Positions 43,823 to 52,196 of a DNA stretch of 64,000 bases are shown one piece after another. Source of the stretch: an uncultured Eubacteriales bacterium (GTDB lineage: Bacteria > Bacillota > Clostridia > Christensenellales > CAG-138). Positions within the stretch are counted from its first letter, which is position 1; every line of letters starts with the position of its first letter. Made by a program: the position numbers and the translations under genes. The DNA lies in contig CADBYI010000011.1 of NCBI GenBank assembly GCA_902798825.1, positions 62,001-126,000 on the forward strand, read 5' to 3'. The notes beneath the pieces were generated by a model. The model made no database searches and had not been told where the DNA came from. It saw nothing but the letters and a program-made list of their open reading frames with translations.

Positions 43823-43856
43823 AGCGCGCTTTGCCCCCGGCACGGCGCGCTTTTGT
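43823..43856 (+). terminator. Weak terminator-like hairpin between gntP and glycerate kinase
   Basis: A 7-bp stem AGCGCGC / GCGCGCT (43823-43829 with 43845-43851) with a 15-nt loop is followed by TTTTGT. It may reduce rather than stop transcription into the kinase gene. Confidence 0.4.
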
Positions 43857-43873
43857 ATGTATAGGAGAAAGAT

Positions 43874-45109
43874 ATGGATACACTTTTGCGTTCCCATGCC
43901 GATTTGATCGTGAAGGAGGCCATCGCCGCCGTGCAGCCCGACGCCGCCGTAGCGCGGGCCCTGCGGGAGATGCGCTTTTCCGGCCGGGTGCTGCTGGTGG
44001 CGGCGGGCAAAGCCGCCTGGCAGATGGCCAAGGCCGCGTCCGACGTTTTGGGCAGCCGCATCGAGAAGGGCGTGGTGGTGACCAAATACGACCACGTCAT
44101 GGGCCCCATCGCCAACTTCGACTGCTTCGAGGCGGGACACCCCGTCCCCGACGAAAACTCCTTCCGGGGCACCCAGGCGGCCATCGACCTGGTCAGCGAC
44201 CTGGCGCCGGAGGACACGGTGCTCTTCCTCCTGTCCGGCGGCGGCAGCGCCCTGTTCGAAAAGCCCCTGGTGGCGCCGGCGGAGCTGCAGAGCATCACCA
44301 GTCAGCTCCTGGGCTGCGGGGCGGACATCACCGAGATCAACACCATCCGCAAGCGCCTGTCCCAGGTGAAGGGAGGCCGGTTCGCGGAGCTTGTCTGGCC
44401 CGCCCGGGTGGAGGCCGTGATCCTGTCCGACATTTTGGGGGACCCCCTGGACATGATCGCCTCCGGCCCCGCCTGCCCCGATTCCTCCACGGCGGAGGAC
44501 GCCCAGCGGATCGCCAAAAAGTATGATTTGAAGATGAGCGACGAGGCCCGCCGTCTCCTGACCGTGGAGACCCCCAAGGCCCTTGTCAACGTGCGCTCCC
44601 AGATCAACGGGAGCGTGCGGGAACTGTGCGCCGCGGCGGCCAGGACCTGTGAGGCCCTGGGCTATACCCCCGTCCTGCTGACGGACCAGCTCTGCTGCCA
44701 GGCCAGGGAGGCGGGCAGCTTTATGGCCTCCATCCTCAAGACCCATCAAACCGACGGCACCTCCCTGGCCTTCATCGCCGGCGGCGAGACCGTGGTGAAG
44801 CTCATCGGCACGGGCCTGGGCGGCCGGAACCAGGAGCTGGCCCTGTCCGCGGCGGCGGGCATCGCGGGCATGCCAGGCGCGGCGGTCTTCTCCGTGGGGA
44901 GCGACGGCACCGACGGCCCCACGGACGCGGCGGGGGGCTACGTTGACGGGGACACGGCGGCGGAGCTCACGGCCCAGAATGTGGTCATCGACGACGTGCT
45001 TCAGAATAACGACGCCTACCACGCCCTCGGGAAGGTGGGCGGCCTCATCCTGACCGGCCCCACGGGCACCAACGTAAACGACGTGGCCGTGGCCCTGCTG
45101 CGGCGGTGA
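43874..45109 (+). CDS. Glycerate 2-kinase (DUF4147/MOFRL family)
   Basis: Phosphorylates D-glycerate to 2-phosphoglycerate. The 411-residue product has the N-terminal DUF4147 domain (VAAGKAAWQMAKAA, FEAGHPVPDENS, LLSGGGSALFEKP) and the C-terminal MOFRL domain (GLGGRNQELALSAA, SVGSDGTDGPTDAAG). ATG 43874 follows AGGAGAAAGAT. With the upstream permease it forms a glycerate uptake and use unit. Confidence 0.94.
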   Translation: MDTLLRSHADLIVKEAIAAVQPDAAVARALREMRFSGRVLLVAAGKAAWQMAKAASDVLGSRIEKGVVVTKYDHVMGPIANFDCFEAGHPVPDENSFRGTQAAIDLVSDLAPEDTVLFLLSGGGSALFEKPLVAPAELQSITSQLLGCGADITEINTIRKRLSQVKGGRFAELVWPARVEAVILSDILGDPLDMIASGPACPDSSTAEDAQRIAKKYDLKMSDEARRLLTVETPKALVNVRSQINGSVRELCAAAARTCEALGYTPVLLTDQLCCQAREAGSFMASILKTHQTDGTSLAFIAGGETVVKLIGTGLGGRNQELALSAAAGIAGMPGAAVFSVGSDGTDGPTDAAGGYVDGDTAAELTAQNVVIDDVLQNNDAYHALGKVGGLILTGPTGTNVNDVAVALLRR

Positions 45110-45133
45110 AGCAGCGGTAAAAGATCGACCAGC

Positions 45134-45170
45134 GGCGGAGGGACGCCATCGCCCCTCCGCCCCTTCTTTG
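45134..45170 (+). terminator. Terminator after glycerate kinase
   Basis: Stem GGCGGAGGG / CCCTCCGCC with one long loop (45134-45161), followed by CCTTCTTT. Confidence 0.65.
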
Positions 45171-45204
45171 CCGCAAAAAAGAGGGAAAAACCCGCAAAAA
45201 AGCC

Positions 45205-45233
45205 TTGACAGGGGCGGGCCGAGTGACTATAAT
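45205..45233 (+). promoter_or_regulatory. infC-rpmI-rplT promoter
   Basis: Consensus TTGACA (45205-45210), 17-nt spacer, consensus TATAAT (45228-45233), the strongest promoter in the window. Confidence 0.9.
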
Positions 45234-45239
45234 ATCAAT

Positions 45240-45357
45240 GCTTAAGCAGAGGCGCCCGCCTCTCACCTGCCGATCCAATGAGATCAGGCACGGTATGATG
45301 GGATTGATTCGTGGTGGGCGCGTTTGCGTCCGCTATTTTTTTAGGAGGTGTCGAACC
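45240..45357 (+). promoter_or_regulatory. infC leader RNA with attenuator (L20-type)
   Basis: The leader of about 118 nt has hairpins at 45249-45262 (GAGGCG/CGCCTC) and 45268-45290 (TGCCGATC/GATC-A-GGCA). An intrinsic terminator follows at 45313-45342, with seven U just before the Shine-Dalgarno. Firmicute infC-rpmI-rplT leaders are known to be terminated when L20 binds; I infer the same logic here from position and layout. Confidence 0.65.
45313..45342 (+). terminator. Attenuator terminator upstream of infC
   Basis: Stem TGGGCGC / GCGTCCG (with G-T pairs) and loop GTTT, followed by GCTA and seven T (45336-45342). The AGGAGG ribosome site begins at the next base. Confidence 0.7.
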
Positions 45358-45867
45358 ATCGCTACCCAAGAACTGCCTATCAACGAGGAGATTCGGGATC
45401 CGGAAGTCCGCCTGATCGACGAAAACGGCGTCCAGCTGGGCATCATGGATGTCCGGGCTGCCCAGCGCCTGGCCGACGAGCGGGAGCTGGATCTGGTCAA
45501 GCTCTCCAACGCCAATCCCCCCACCTGCAAGCTCATGGACTACAGCAAGCACCGCTATGACATGATGAAGCGGGAAAAGGAGCAGCGGAAGAACCAGAAG
45601 ATCATCGAGATCAAGGAGATCCGCCTCTCCGCCACCATCGATCAGCATGACATGGAGGTCAAGGCCAAGGCCTGCTCCCGGTTCCTGCAGGACGGCAACA
45701 AGGTGAAGGTGAGCATCCGGTTCCGGGGCCGCCAGATCACCCGGGGCGACATCGGCGAGGAGGTCATGACCACCTTCTTCAACATGGTCTCCGACAAGGC
45801 CACCCAGGAGAGGGCGCCCAAGCAAGAGGGCAGGAATATGTACATGGTGCTGGCACCGAAGAATTAA
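45358..45867 (+). CDS. infC: Translation initiation factor IF-3, predicted ATC start
   Basis: IF-3 prevents subunit joining and checks the initiator codon. AGGAGGTGTCGAACC is followed by ATC GCT ACC CAA GAA, and the coding frame then reads ELPINEEIRDPEVRLIDENG, the usual IF-3 start, for 169 residues. No ATG, GTG or TTG lies at a sensible distance from the ribosome site; an upstream in-frame start at 45205 would lie on the promoter. Rare AUU/AUC starts in infC are known and allow IF-3 to repress itself. SIRFRGRQITRGDIGEEVM marks the C-terminal domain. Confidence 0.93.
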   Translation: MATQELPINEEIRDPEVRLIDENGVQLGIMDVRAAQRLADERELDLVKLSNANPPTCKLMDYSKHRYDMMKREKEQRKNQKIIEIKEIRLSATIDQHDMEVKAKACSRFLQDGNKVKVSIRFRGRQITRGDIGEEVMTTFFNMVSDKATQERAPKQEGRNMYMVLAPKN

Positions 45868-45888
45868 AATCTCACAGGAGGAAAGAAC

Positions 45889-46086
45889 ATGCCAAAGATC
45901 AAGACCCATCGCGGCGCTGCTAAGCGTTTTGACGTGACCAAGTCCGGCAAAATCAAGCGCGGCAAGGCTTACAAGAGCCACATCCTCACCAAGAAGACCA
46001 CCAAGAGGCTGCGCGGCCTGCGCCAGACCGGCTATATCGCCGAGGAAGAGCAGAAGAAGATCCGCGAGCTGATTCCCTATAAGTAA
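45889..46086 (+). CDS. rpmI: 50S ribosomal protein L35
   Basis: Basic 65-residue protein beginning [20 protein letters not shown], unmistakable L35. ATG follows CACAGGAGGAAAGAAC, 21 nt after infC. Confidence 0.98.
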   Translation: MPKIKTHRGAAKRFDVTKSGKIKRGKAYKSHILTKKTTKRLRGLRQTGYIAEEEQKKIRELIPYK

Positions 46087-46099
46087 GGAGATGTGAACC

Positions 46100-46459
46100 A
46101 TGGCAAGAATTAAGAGAAGCGTCAATTCCATCAAGAAGCGCCGCAAGGTCCTGCGGCTGGCCAAGGGCTACTTCGGCGCCAAGTCCAAGCAGTATAGGGC
46201 AGCCTCCCAGCAGGTGATGAAGTCCATGGCCTACGCCTTCGTGGGCCGCAAGAACAAGAAGCGTGAGTATCGCCGCCTCTGGATCGCCCGTATCAACGCT
46301 GGCGCCCGCCTCTGCGGCACCAACTACTCCAACCTGATCAACGGCCTCAAGCTGGCCGGTGTCGAGGTGAATCGGAAGGTCCTGGCTGACCTGGCCGTCA
46401 CTGACATGACCGCCTTCAAGGCCCTGGTGGACACCGCCCTGGCCGCCAAGAAGGCATAA
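46100..46459 (+). CDS. rplT: 50S ribosomal protein L20
   Basis: L20, 119 residues, needed for early 50S assembly and, in Firmicutes, repressor of this operon. [26 protein letters not shown] and [20 protein letters not shown] are diagnostic. Ribosome site AAGGAGATGTGAACC. Last gene before a perfect terminator. Confidence 0.98.
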   Translation: MARIKRSVNSIKKRRKVLRLAKGYFGAKSKQYRAASQQVMKSMAYAFVGRKNKKREYRRLWIARINAGARLCGTNYSNLINGLKLAGVEVNRKVLADLAVTDMTAFKALVDTALAAKKA

Positions 46460-46475
46460 ACAAAACGAAACAGAG

Positions 46476-46510
46476 AAGAGCTTCCCGCGGGAAGCTCTTT
46501 TTCTTTCTTG
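46476..46510 (+). terminator. Terminator of infC-rpmI-rplT
   Basis: A perfect 24-nt palindrome (46476-46499, arms AAGAGCTTCCCG) followed by TTTTTCTTTC. Confidence 0.9.
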
Positions 46511-46560
46511 ATTTCGCTTTTTTCCGTTTTTCCAAAGAGAGAAAGCGGCAAAGAAAAGCA
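46503..46560 (-). repeat. A/U-rich element abutting the SpoU methyltransferase stop (copy b)
   Basis: Shares CTTGATTTC, CCAAAGAGA and GCGGCAAAGAAAAGC words in the same order with copy a at 10885-10951, and like it ends directly at the stop codon of a minus-strand gene. The central inverted repeat is less perfect here. Confidence 0.55.
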
Positions 46561-47298
46561 TTACCTCATCAGCTCATACAGCAGGATCGCCCCGAAGACG
46601 GCGGCGTTCAGGGACTCGGCCCGGCCCGGCATGGGCAGGCGATAGGCATAGCATAGGGCGGCGGCTTCGTCCGTGACGCCGTTCCCCTCGTTCCCCACCA
46701 GCAGGGCCATTTGGGAGGATTTGGGGGGCAGGGTCTCGCTCCCTTTCAGATGGCCGCAGAGGCAGGTATAGCCCTGATCCCGGAGGGTGCGGAGGGCGGC
46801 GGGAATGTCCGTCACATACACGGGCAGATGATAGACCGAACCCATGGAGGCCCGCAGGGTCTTGGGAGAAAAGGGATCGGCGGAATGGGGGGACAGGATC
46901 ACGCAGGATGCGCCCAGGGCGTCCGCGGTGCGGATGAGGGTGCCCACGTTCCCCGGATCCTGCACGTCCTCCAGCAGCAGCACCGTGCCCGAAAAGGCAT
47001 AGGGCAGGGCCGAATCGGGGGTCTTCGCCACGGCGCAGAGGCTTTGGGGCGTGCCGGCGGTGGAGAGGGCGTCCATGACGCCGTCGGTGACCCAAAGGGC
47101 CTCGCAGGGGAAGTCCACCGGCCCGGCGTATCCCTCCCGCACAAAGACGGTCTCCAGCTCCACCCCAGAGGACAGAGCCTCCCGGACCAGCTTGTCCCCC
47201 TCGACGAAGTGGCAGCCGGTCTGCTTCCGATATTTGCTTTCCCGCAGGGACCGGGCCCTCTGGACGCGGGGATTGGTGCGGCTGGTGATCCGATCCAT
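46561..47298 (-). CDS. TrmH/SpoU family RNA 2'-O-methyltransferase (YsgA-like)
   Basis: SPOUT-class methyltransferase of 245 residues with an N-terminal substrate-binding domain (about 1-85). The knot motifs are VLLLEDVQDPGNVGTLIRTADALGA (NxGxxxR), LLVGNEGNGV and MPGRAESLNAAVFGAILLYE. ATG 47298 has GGAAGAGG upstream; an in-frame ATG at 47316 is possible but lacks a site. It faces rplT convergently; in Bacillus, ysgA follows rplT on the same strand. The target nucleotide is unknown. Confidence 0.9.
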   Translation of the reverse strand: MDRITSRTNPRVQRARSLRESKYRKQTGCHFVEGDKLVREALSSGVELETVFVREGYAGPVDFPCEALWVTDGVMDALSTAGTPQSLCAVAKTPDSALPYAFSGTVLLLEDVQDPGNVGTLIRTADALGASCVILSPHSADPFSPKTLRASMGSVYHLPVYVTDIPAALRTLRDQGYTCLCGHLKGSETLPPKSSQMALLVGNEGNGVTDEAAALCYAYRLPMPGRAESLNAAVFGAILLYELMR

Positions 47299-47345
47299 AA
47301 CCTCTTCCTTTCTCATAGGGCGCTGCCCATGCTGCGTTTATGCCC

Positions 47346-47389
47346 CCTCATCCACCGCAAGCGGTCCCCCTTCCCCCCAGGGGGAAGGC
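47346..47389 (-). repeat. Dispersed REP-like element, copy 2
   Basis: A 44-nt copy differing from copy 1 mainly in the loop of the second palindrome. It lies between the SpoU methyltransferase and rpmB. Confidence 0.8.
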
Positions 47390-47404
47390 GTATTTTGGGG
47401 GGTA

Positions 47405-47429
47405 TGAAAAAAGCCACCCGGAAGGTGGC
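47405..47429 (-). terminator. Terminator of rpmB
   Basis: Minus strand stem GCCACC-TTCC(G)-GGTGGC (47413-47429) followed by six T (47407-47412). Confidence 0.85.
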
Positions 47430-47445
47430 GTGTGGTGTCAGTCGC

Positions 47446-47637
47446 TCAGACGCTGCGGACGATCTTGCCGGAACGGAGGCAACGCGTGCAAACGTTCATG
47501 ATCTGAGTCTTCCCATCGACGATCACATGGACGCGCTGCACATTGGGAGCCCAGCTGCGCTTGCTCTTGCGATTGGAATGGCTGACATTGTTTCCGGACA
47601 TCTTGCCCTTATTGCAGACTTCACAGAACTTACCCAT
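47446..47637 (-). CDS. rpmB: 50S ribosomal protein L28, zinc-type
   Basis: Product of 63 residues with two CxxC pairs (Cys5, Cys8, Cys50, Cys53), so the zinc-binding form of L28. MSGNNVSHSNRKSKRSWAPN is the family core. ATG 47637 follows GGAGGTGGACTTGA. Monocistronic, with its own promoter and terminator. Zinc-type L28 suggests no need for a zinc-free copy here, unless one is elsewhere. Confidence 0.97.
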   Translation of the reverse strand: MGKFCEVCNKGKMSGNNVSHSNRKSKRSWAPNVQRVHVIVDGKTQIMNVCTRCLRSGKIVRSV

Positions 47638-47673
47638 TCAAGTCCACCTCCTTTGCAAAAATCGAACGGAGCT

Positions 47674-47702
47674 ATATTACCATAGGCATTCGGCAAATGC
47701 AA
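47674..47702 (-). promoter_or_regulatory. rpmB promoter
   Basis: TTGCAT (47697-47702), 17-nt spacer, TAATAT (47674-47679) on the minus strand. Confidence 0.7.
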
Positions 47703-47709
47703 GCTTTTT

Positions 47710-48171
47710 TTAGACCAAATCCAAAAAATTGTTTTGCCGCAGGGCCTCATAGAGGACGATGGCCACCGAATTCGACAAATTCAGCGACCGCTGGCTCTCG
47801 CCCATGGGGATGCGGATGGCGGTGTCGGCGTTTTTCGCCAGCAGTTCCTTGGGCAGACCCGCGGTCTCCTTGCCGAAGACCAGGAAATCCCCGTCCAAAA
47901 AGGCGGTGTCCGTATAGCGGTTCCTGGCGTGGGTGGAGGCGTAGAAGAACCGGGCGGCGGGGTACAGGGCCTGCAGCTCCTCCAGGCTGTCGAAATAGCT
48001 GATGTCCAGGGTGTGCCAATAGTCCAGGCCCGCCCGCTTGAGATGCCTGTCGTCCACGGAGAAGCCCAAGGGCCGGATGAGATGCAACGCCGACCCGGTC
48101 ACCGAGCAGGTCCGGGCCACGTTCCCCGTGTTCTGGGGGATCTCCGGCTCCACCATGACGATATGAAACAT
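47710..48171 (-). CDS. trmL: tRNA (cytidine/uridine-34-2'-O)-methyltransferase TrmL
   Basis: Minimal SPOUT methyltransferase of 153 residues that modifies the wobble base of leucine tRNAs. MFHIVMVEPEIPQNTGNVARTC, LVFGKETAGLP and IPMGESQRSLNLSNSVAIVLYE are the three knot motifs. ATG 48171 follows CGGGAGGGAGAGAAAAAT. Confidence 0.96.
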   Translation of the reverse strand: MFHIVMVEPEIPQNTGNVARTCSVTGSALHLIRPLGFSVDDRHLKRAGLDYWHTLDISYFDSLEELQALYPAARFFYASTHARNRYTDTAFLDGDFLVFGKETAGLPKELLAKNADTAIRIPMGESQRSLNLSNSVAIVLYEALRQNNFLDLV

Positions 48172-48234
48172 ATTTTTCTCTCCCTCCCGATGGTCCGTTT
48201 CCGTAAAATTTTAGCATATTTTTTGTGACAGCGG

Positions 48235-48263
48235 TTGAACAATCTGTGAATTGACGCTATAAT
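48235..48263 (+). promoter_or_regulatory. Leaderless promoter of the VanW gene
   Basis: TTGAAC (48235-48240), 17-nt spacer, consensus TATAAT (48258-48263), then 6 nt and ATG at 48270, with no Shine-Dalgarno. Confidence 0.8.
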
Positions 48264-48269
48264 GCCCAT

Positions 48270-50009
48270 ATGTATACGCGTGAGAGTGGCTCCCATAGGG
48301 AGACATCAAAAAATACAAATACGAAGCGCACCGCCGCCGGCAGCGCCCGAACCTCCGCCGCCGCCCAGGACCTCACCCCGGAGGAGTTGGCCGCGCGCCG
48401 GGCCGCCGCCCGGAAGCGGGCCGCTGCCCGGAAAAAGGCGAAGCAGCGCAAGCGGCAGCGGCGCATCTTCCTGACGGCTGCGGGCATGTTCCTGGCCGCC
48501 GTCGTGCTGTTGGTGTGGGCCGTGGTCCGGCTGGTGACGGGCAAGCGCACCAGCACGGTTGTGGACGCCACCCCCACCGCCTCCACCGCCTCTGCCGACC
48601 CCACCGGCGGCAGCTCCGGCGACCCCGCCCCCGCCTCCGGCACCCTGCCCAAAGGCGTGAGTGTCAACGGGGTACAGGTGGGCGAAATGACCGTTCAAAA
48701 TGCCAGAGCCCTGTTGGAGCAGAGCCTGGAGGGGGCCCTTGACAGCGTGGCCATTACCCTGAACAACCAGTATTTCAACACCACCCTGACCCGCCAGGAT
48801 ATCGGGGCCTATTTCGATCTGGACGCCGCCCTTGCGGAGGCGGACGCTGCCCAACGCGGCGCCGAGATCAACGTCCCCATGCGCTTTGATCAGGACCGGC
48901 TGATGCAGGCCCTTTCCGCCCTCAACGACAAGGTCCCGGGCCACGCCACCAACGCGGCCCTGTCCATCGCCTACGACAGCTACGAGGTGGCCAAGACCAC
49001 CTATCAGAAACCCAAGTTCGTCTATACCGACGGCGCCAATGGCATGCAGCTGGATACGGCGGCGGTCACGGCCCAGGTGGAGAGCGCCCTGAACAGCGGC
49101 ACCTATCAGCTGTCCTTCTCCCCCAGCGTCACCGTGTCCGAGCCGGCGGTGACCGTGGACACCCTGAAGAAGGCCACCACCAAGCTGTCCTCCTTCTCCA
49201 CCGTCTACTACTTCACCGGCTCCAAATCCACCAAGCCGGAGGTGGTGGAAAACCGCCAGGGCCGGGACGCCAACATCAGCAAGGGCATCGGCCTCATGAA
49301 CGTGATCTCCCTCAAGCCCGGGGAAAGCTTCAGCTTCAACAAGAAGACCGGGGATCGGTCCGAGAAGAACGGCTGGGCCATGGCCAACGCCATCTACGAC
49401 CAGGGCTATACCAAGGAGCCCGGCGGCGGCATCTGCCAGGTGAGCACCACCATGTACAACGCCCTGCTGCTGGCGGGGGTGGAGATCACCTCCCACCGGC
49501 CCCACACCATCCCTTCGGATTATGTGGATCTGGGGTTCGACGCCACGGTGGACTACGGCCACATCGATTTTCGGTTCAAGAACAACAAGCAGAGCACCCT
49601 GTACCTGTTCGTCTACATCACCAAAAACAAGGACAGCTCCCGGAAGAAGGAGATCCATGTGGACGTGTACGGCATGGAGGAGCCCGGCGTCAAGTACTCC
49701 ACCCGGTATGAGATCGTGTCCGAGGACAAGGCCGTCAACCCGGAGATCAAGTACGACAAGAAGCAGTATCCGGATTATCAGGTGAAGACCCGCAACGCCC
49801 ACGACGGGTACGTGGTGAACACCTATGTGGACAGGTCCGTGAACAACGGGCCGGCCCAGACCGTCTACTCCTACACCGCCACCTATAAGAAGATCGAGGA
49901 GCAGTGGGTCTACGGCACCAAGCCCACGCCCACCCCCGGCCCCACCAAGACGCCCAAGCCCACCAGGACCCCCAAGACCACGCCCACGGCGGAGTCCTAT
50001 GAGCCCTGA
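48270..50009 (+). CDS. VanW family membrane-anchored protein
   Basis: Product of 579 residues. A basic Ala/Arg/Lys-rich cytoplasmic tail (1-65) and one membrane helix (about 66-89) are followed by a Thr/Ala/Ser linker. Then come a peptidoglycan-binding-like region (about 120-235) and the VanW domain (about 325-455: GLMNVISLKPGESFSFN, EPGGGICQVSTTMYNALLLAG, DYGHIDFRFKN). The C-terminal tail is Pro-Thr-Lys-rich. VanW occurs beside some vancomycin resistance clusters but is common in ordinary Clostridia; its activity is not settled. No van genes are near. Confidence 0.9.
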   Translation: MYTRESGSHRETSKNTNTKRTAAGSARTSAAAQDLTPEELAARRAAARKRAAARKKAKQRKRQRRIFLTAAGMFLAAVVLLVWAVVRLVTGKRTSTVVDATPTASTASADPTGGSSGDPAPASGTLPKGVSVNGVQVGEMTVQNARALLEQSLEGALDSVAITLNNQYFNTTLTRQDIGAYFDLDAALAEADAAQRGAEINVPMRFDQDRLMQALSALNDKVPGHATNAALSIAYDSYEVAKTTYQKPKFVYTDGANGMQLDTAAVTAQVESALNSGTYQLSFSPSVTVSEPAVTVDTLKKATTKLSSFSTVYYFTGSKSTKPEVVENRQGRDANISKGIGLMNVISLKPGESFSFNKKTGDRSEKNGWAMANAIYDQGYTKEPGGGICQVSTTMYNALLLAGVEITSHRPHTIPSDYVDLGFDATVDYGHIDFRFKNNKQSTLYLFVYITKNKDSSRKKEIHVDVYGMEEPGVKYSTRYEIVSEDKAVNPEIKYDKKQYPDYQVKTRNAHDGYVVNTYVDRSVNNGPAQTVYSYTATYKKIEEQWVYGTKPTPTPGPTKTPKPTRTPKTTPTAESYEP

Positions 50010-50020
50010 TGGCACCCTTT

Positions 50021-50045
50021 CGGACCGTTTCGGCGGTCCGTTTTT
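50021..50045 (+). terminator. Terminator of the VanW gene
   Basis: Stem CGGACCG / CGGTCCG (50021-50027 with 50034-50040) followed by TTTTTC. Confidence 0.85.
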
Positions 50046-50074
50046 CATTCCAGGACACAAAAAAGGAGCGAGAT

Positions 50075-50869
50075 ATGATCTACGGTTTCATCGGCCTCGG
50101 GAACATGGCCTCGGCCATATTGCGGGGCATGGTCCGATCCGGCCGCTTCCCCCAGGGGACGCTGCGGGGCTACAATCGGACCAGGGAAAAGGCCCTGGCC
50201 CTGGAAAAGGAGCTGGGCCTCGTGCTGTGCCAAAGCGAGCGGGAGACCGCCGAACAGGCGGACGCGGTGGTTTTGTGCGTGAAGCCCCAGATGCTGGACG
50301 GGGTGCTGGAGAAAATCGCCCCCGCCGTGAGCGCGGACAAGCTCATTTTGACCATCGCCGCCGGCAAGGAGACCGGCTGGTATGAGGAGCGGCTGGGGCC
50401 GGTGCCCGTGATCCGCGTCATGCCCAACATCAACGCCCGGGTGGGCAAATCCGTCAGCGCCATATGCGCCGGCCCATATGCCCGGCCGGAGCATCTCTCT
50501 GTGGCTCGGGATATGTTCAGCACCGTGGGCACGGTCTACGACGTGGAGGAGCGGCTCTTCTCCGCCTTCTCCGCCATCGGCGGCGCCTCCGGGGCCTTCG
50601 TCCATCTGTATATCGACGCTTTGGCCTCCGCCGGGGTCCAGGCGGGCATCCCCCGGCCCCTGAGCCAGGAGATCGCCTGCCGGGTGGTGGAGGGAAGCGC
50701 CCTGCTCACGGCCCAGAGCCCGGAACACCCCATCGCCCTCATGGACCAGGTCTGCTCCCCCGGGGGCACCACCATCGAGGGGGTCCACACCCTGAAGCGG
50801 CTGGGCTTCGAGACCGCCGTCCAGCAGGCCGTCCGGGCCGTCATTGAGAAGGATAAGAAGCTGAAATAA
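50075..50869 (+). CDS. proC: Pyrroline-5-carboxylate reductase
   Basis: Last step of proline synthesis, reducing pyrroline-5-carboxylate with NAD(P)H. The 264-residue product has the N-terminal GFIGLGNMASAI dinucleotide motif. The C-terminal signature reads LMDQVCSPGGTTIEGVHTL. ATG 50075 follows AAAGGAGCGAGAT. It is 65 nt past the VanW gene with a terminator between, so a promoter near 50045 is expected but not clear. Confidence 0.96.
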   Translation: MIYGFIGLGNMASAILRGMVRSGRFPQGTLRGYNRTREKALALEKELGLVLCQSERETAEQADAVVLCVKPQMLDGVLEKIAPAVSADKLILTIAAGKETGWYEERLGPVPVIRVMPNINARVGKSVSAICAGPYARPEHLSVARDMFSTVGTVYDVEERLFSAFSAIGGASGAFVHLYIDALASAGVQAGIPRPLSQEIACRVVEGSALLTAQSPEHPIALMDQVCSPGGTTIEGVHTLKRLGFETAVQQAVRAVIEKDKKLK

Positions 50870-50885
50870 AAATGCACCTATGCGA

Positions 50886-50911
50886 AAAGAGGGCCTGTAT
50901 GGCCCTCTTTC
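50886..50911 (+). terminator. Terminator of proC
   Basis: A perfect 10-bp stem AAAGAGGGCC / GGCCCTCTTT with loop TGTAT (50886-50910). A further dyad AAAATGGTAC / GTACCATTTT follows at about 50922-50960. Confidence 0.75.
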
Positions 50912-51019
50912 GTAGCCTTGCAAAATGGTACCATTCAAAAAGTACCATTTTCAAGGGGAAAAGCCTCTTCTCAAAGAGGAAAAGTACCAAAAAAGTACAA
51001 TCGAATATTGGAAAGTTGC

Positions 51020-51052
51020 AAAAAGAAAGAGGAACAGTCTCTCGACCGTTCC
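51020..51052 (-). terminator. Terminator of the rubrerythrin gene
   Basis: Minus strand stem GGAACGGTC-GAGA-GACTGTTCC with one G-T pair (51031-51052), followed by TCTTTCTTTTT. Confidence 0.75.
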
Positions 51053-51082
51053 CCTCGAAAAATCCCTAAGTTTGGGCTTTTC

Positions 51083-51628
51083 TTATTTCCCGAAGTAACG
51101 TTTGAGCAGGCCAGCAAAAGCTTTACCATGTCTGGCCTCATCGCGGGCCATTTCATGGACGGTGTCGTGGATGGCGTCCAGGCCCAGCTCCTTGGCGCGC
51201 TTGGCCAGGGCAGTCTTGCCGGCGGTGGCGCCGTTCTCGGCCTCCACCCGCATCTTCAGGTTCTTCTCGGTGGAATCGGTGAGGACCTCGCCCAGCAGCT
51301 CCGCGAACTTGGCGGCGTGCTCGGCCTCCTCCAGGCCAGCCTTCACCCAATATTCGCCGATCTCGGGGTAGCCCTCCCGATAGGCGACCCGGGCCATGGC
51401 CAGGTACATGCCCACTTCGGTGCACTCACCGGTGAAATTCTTGCGCAGACCCTCGATGATATCCTCGGGCGCGCCCTGGGCCACGCCCACCACATGCTCG
51501 GCGGCCCAGGTCATTTCCCCGGCCTGCTCGATGAACTTGGAAGCGGGGGCCTTGCAGATGGGGCACTGCTCGGGGGCCTTCTCGCCTTCATAGACGTAAC
51601 CGCAGATGCTGCATACGAACTTTGCCAT
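51083..51628 (-). CDS. Reverse rubrerythrin-type NADH peroxidase component
   Basis: Rubredoxin domain first (Cys6, Cys9, Cys22, Cys25 in [10 protein letters not shown] and CPICKAP), then a ferritin-like diiron domain with [31 protein letters not shown] and [13 protein letters not shown]. This domain order is that of the reverse rubrerythrins, which reduce H2O2 and O2 in clostridia. The start is ATG 51628 behind AGGAGGATTATGT, for 181 residues. It has its own promoter and terminator. Confidence 0.94.
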   Translation of the reverse strand: MAKFVCSICGYVYEGEKAPEQCPICKAPASKFIEQAGEMTWAAEHVVGVAQGAPEDIIEGLRKNFTGECTEVGMYLAMARVAYREGYPEIGEYWVKAGLEEAEHAAKFAELLGEVLTDSTEKNLKMRVEAENGATAGKTALAKRAKELGLDAIHDTVHEMARDEARHGKAFAGLLKRYFGK

Positions 51629-51695
51629 ACATAATCCTCCTGATAGAGTTTTTGGGGATTTTCCCCGCCAATCCAGCCGGGTACTCATCCTTTAC

Positions 51696-51725
51696 ATTCT
51701 AAGGTCTCCGCCGCCCTTCTGTCAA
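51696..51725 (-). promoter_or_regulatory. Rubrerythrin promoter
   Basis: Consensus TTGACA (51720-51725), 18-nt spacer, TAGAAT (51696-51701) on the minus strand. I saw no clear PerR box. Confidence 0.75.
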
Positions 51726-51749
51726 CACCCGGCGGTAGATTTTTGGCGC

Positions 51750-52166
51750 CTACCCCTCCACCGTCAGCTCTGCAATGGTGTCGAGGTCGATCCGCAAGCC
51801 GTCGGTGAGGATCAGGACCCGATTCGCCTCGTCCAGGCGGCGCAGGCGGCCCGTCACCGTTTCATAGCGGCCGCCGGCTTTCCTTTCGTCGGGGACGAAG
51901 CGGACGACGGACACCGCCGGCTGCTCCCCCATCCGCTGCCGCAGAAGGGACAGCTGCTCATCCAGGGCCACGAGGGCGTCCTCCCCCAGGGACCGGGCCT
52001 CCTCCGTCAGCCGGGCCGCCTCCGCGATCTCCCCCTCGAAGCCCGTCAGGGCCGCAAAGGGCAAAAACTGGGCCGCCCGCTTGGCCATGGGCATGGGCGG
52101 GTGCTTCTTCGACAGGGGCCGCTGCAGATGAATGATGTCGTCGTAGTTCGTACTATCCATACACAT
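51750..52166 (-). CDS. YolD-like protein
   Basis: Product of 138 residues with PMPMAKRAAQFLPFAALTGFEGEI, the conserved N-terminal block of clostridial YolD-like proteins, and a C-terminal beta region. YolD genes normally sit beside Y-family DNA polymerases (UvrX/YqjW type), and one is encoded just upstream. The exact function of YolD is unknown. Two ATG codons (52166 and 52160) are possible starts; neither has a strong ribosome site. Confidence 0.75.
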   Translation of the reverse strand: MCMDSTNYDDIIHLQRPLSKKHPPMPMAKRAAQFLPFAALTGFEGEIAEAARLTEEARSLGEDALVALDEQLSLLRQRMGEQPAVSVVRFVPDERKAGGRYETVTGRLRRLDEANRVLILTDGLRIDLDTIAELTVEG

Positions 52167-52196
52167 TGCTCATATTGTCTTTCGAGTGCTCCAACC

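Noticed and set aside
48270-50009. VanW as evidence of a vancomycin resistance cluster
   Set aside because: No vanA/B ligase, vanH, vanX or vanRS genes are near. VanW-domain proteins are common in Clostridia without resistance.
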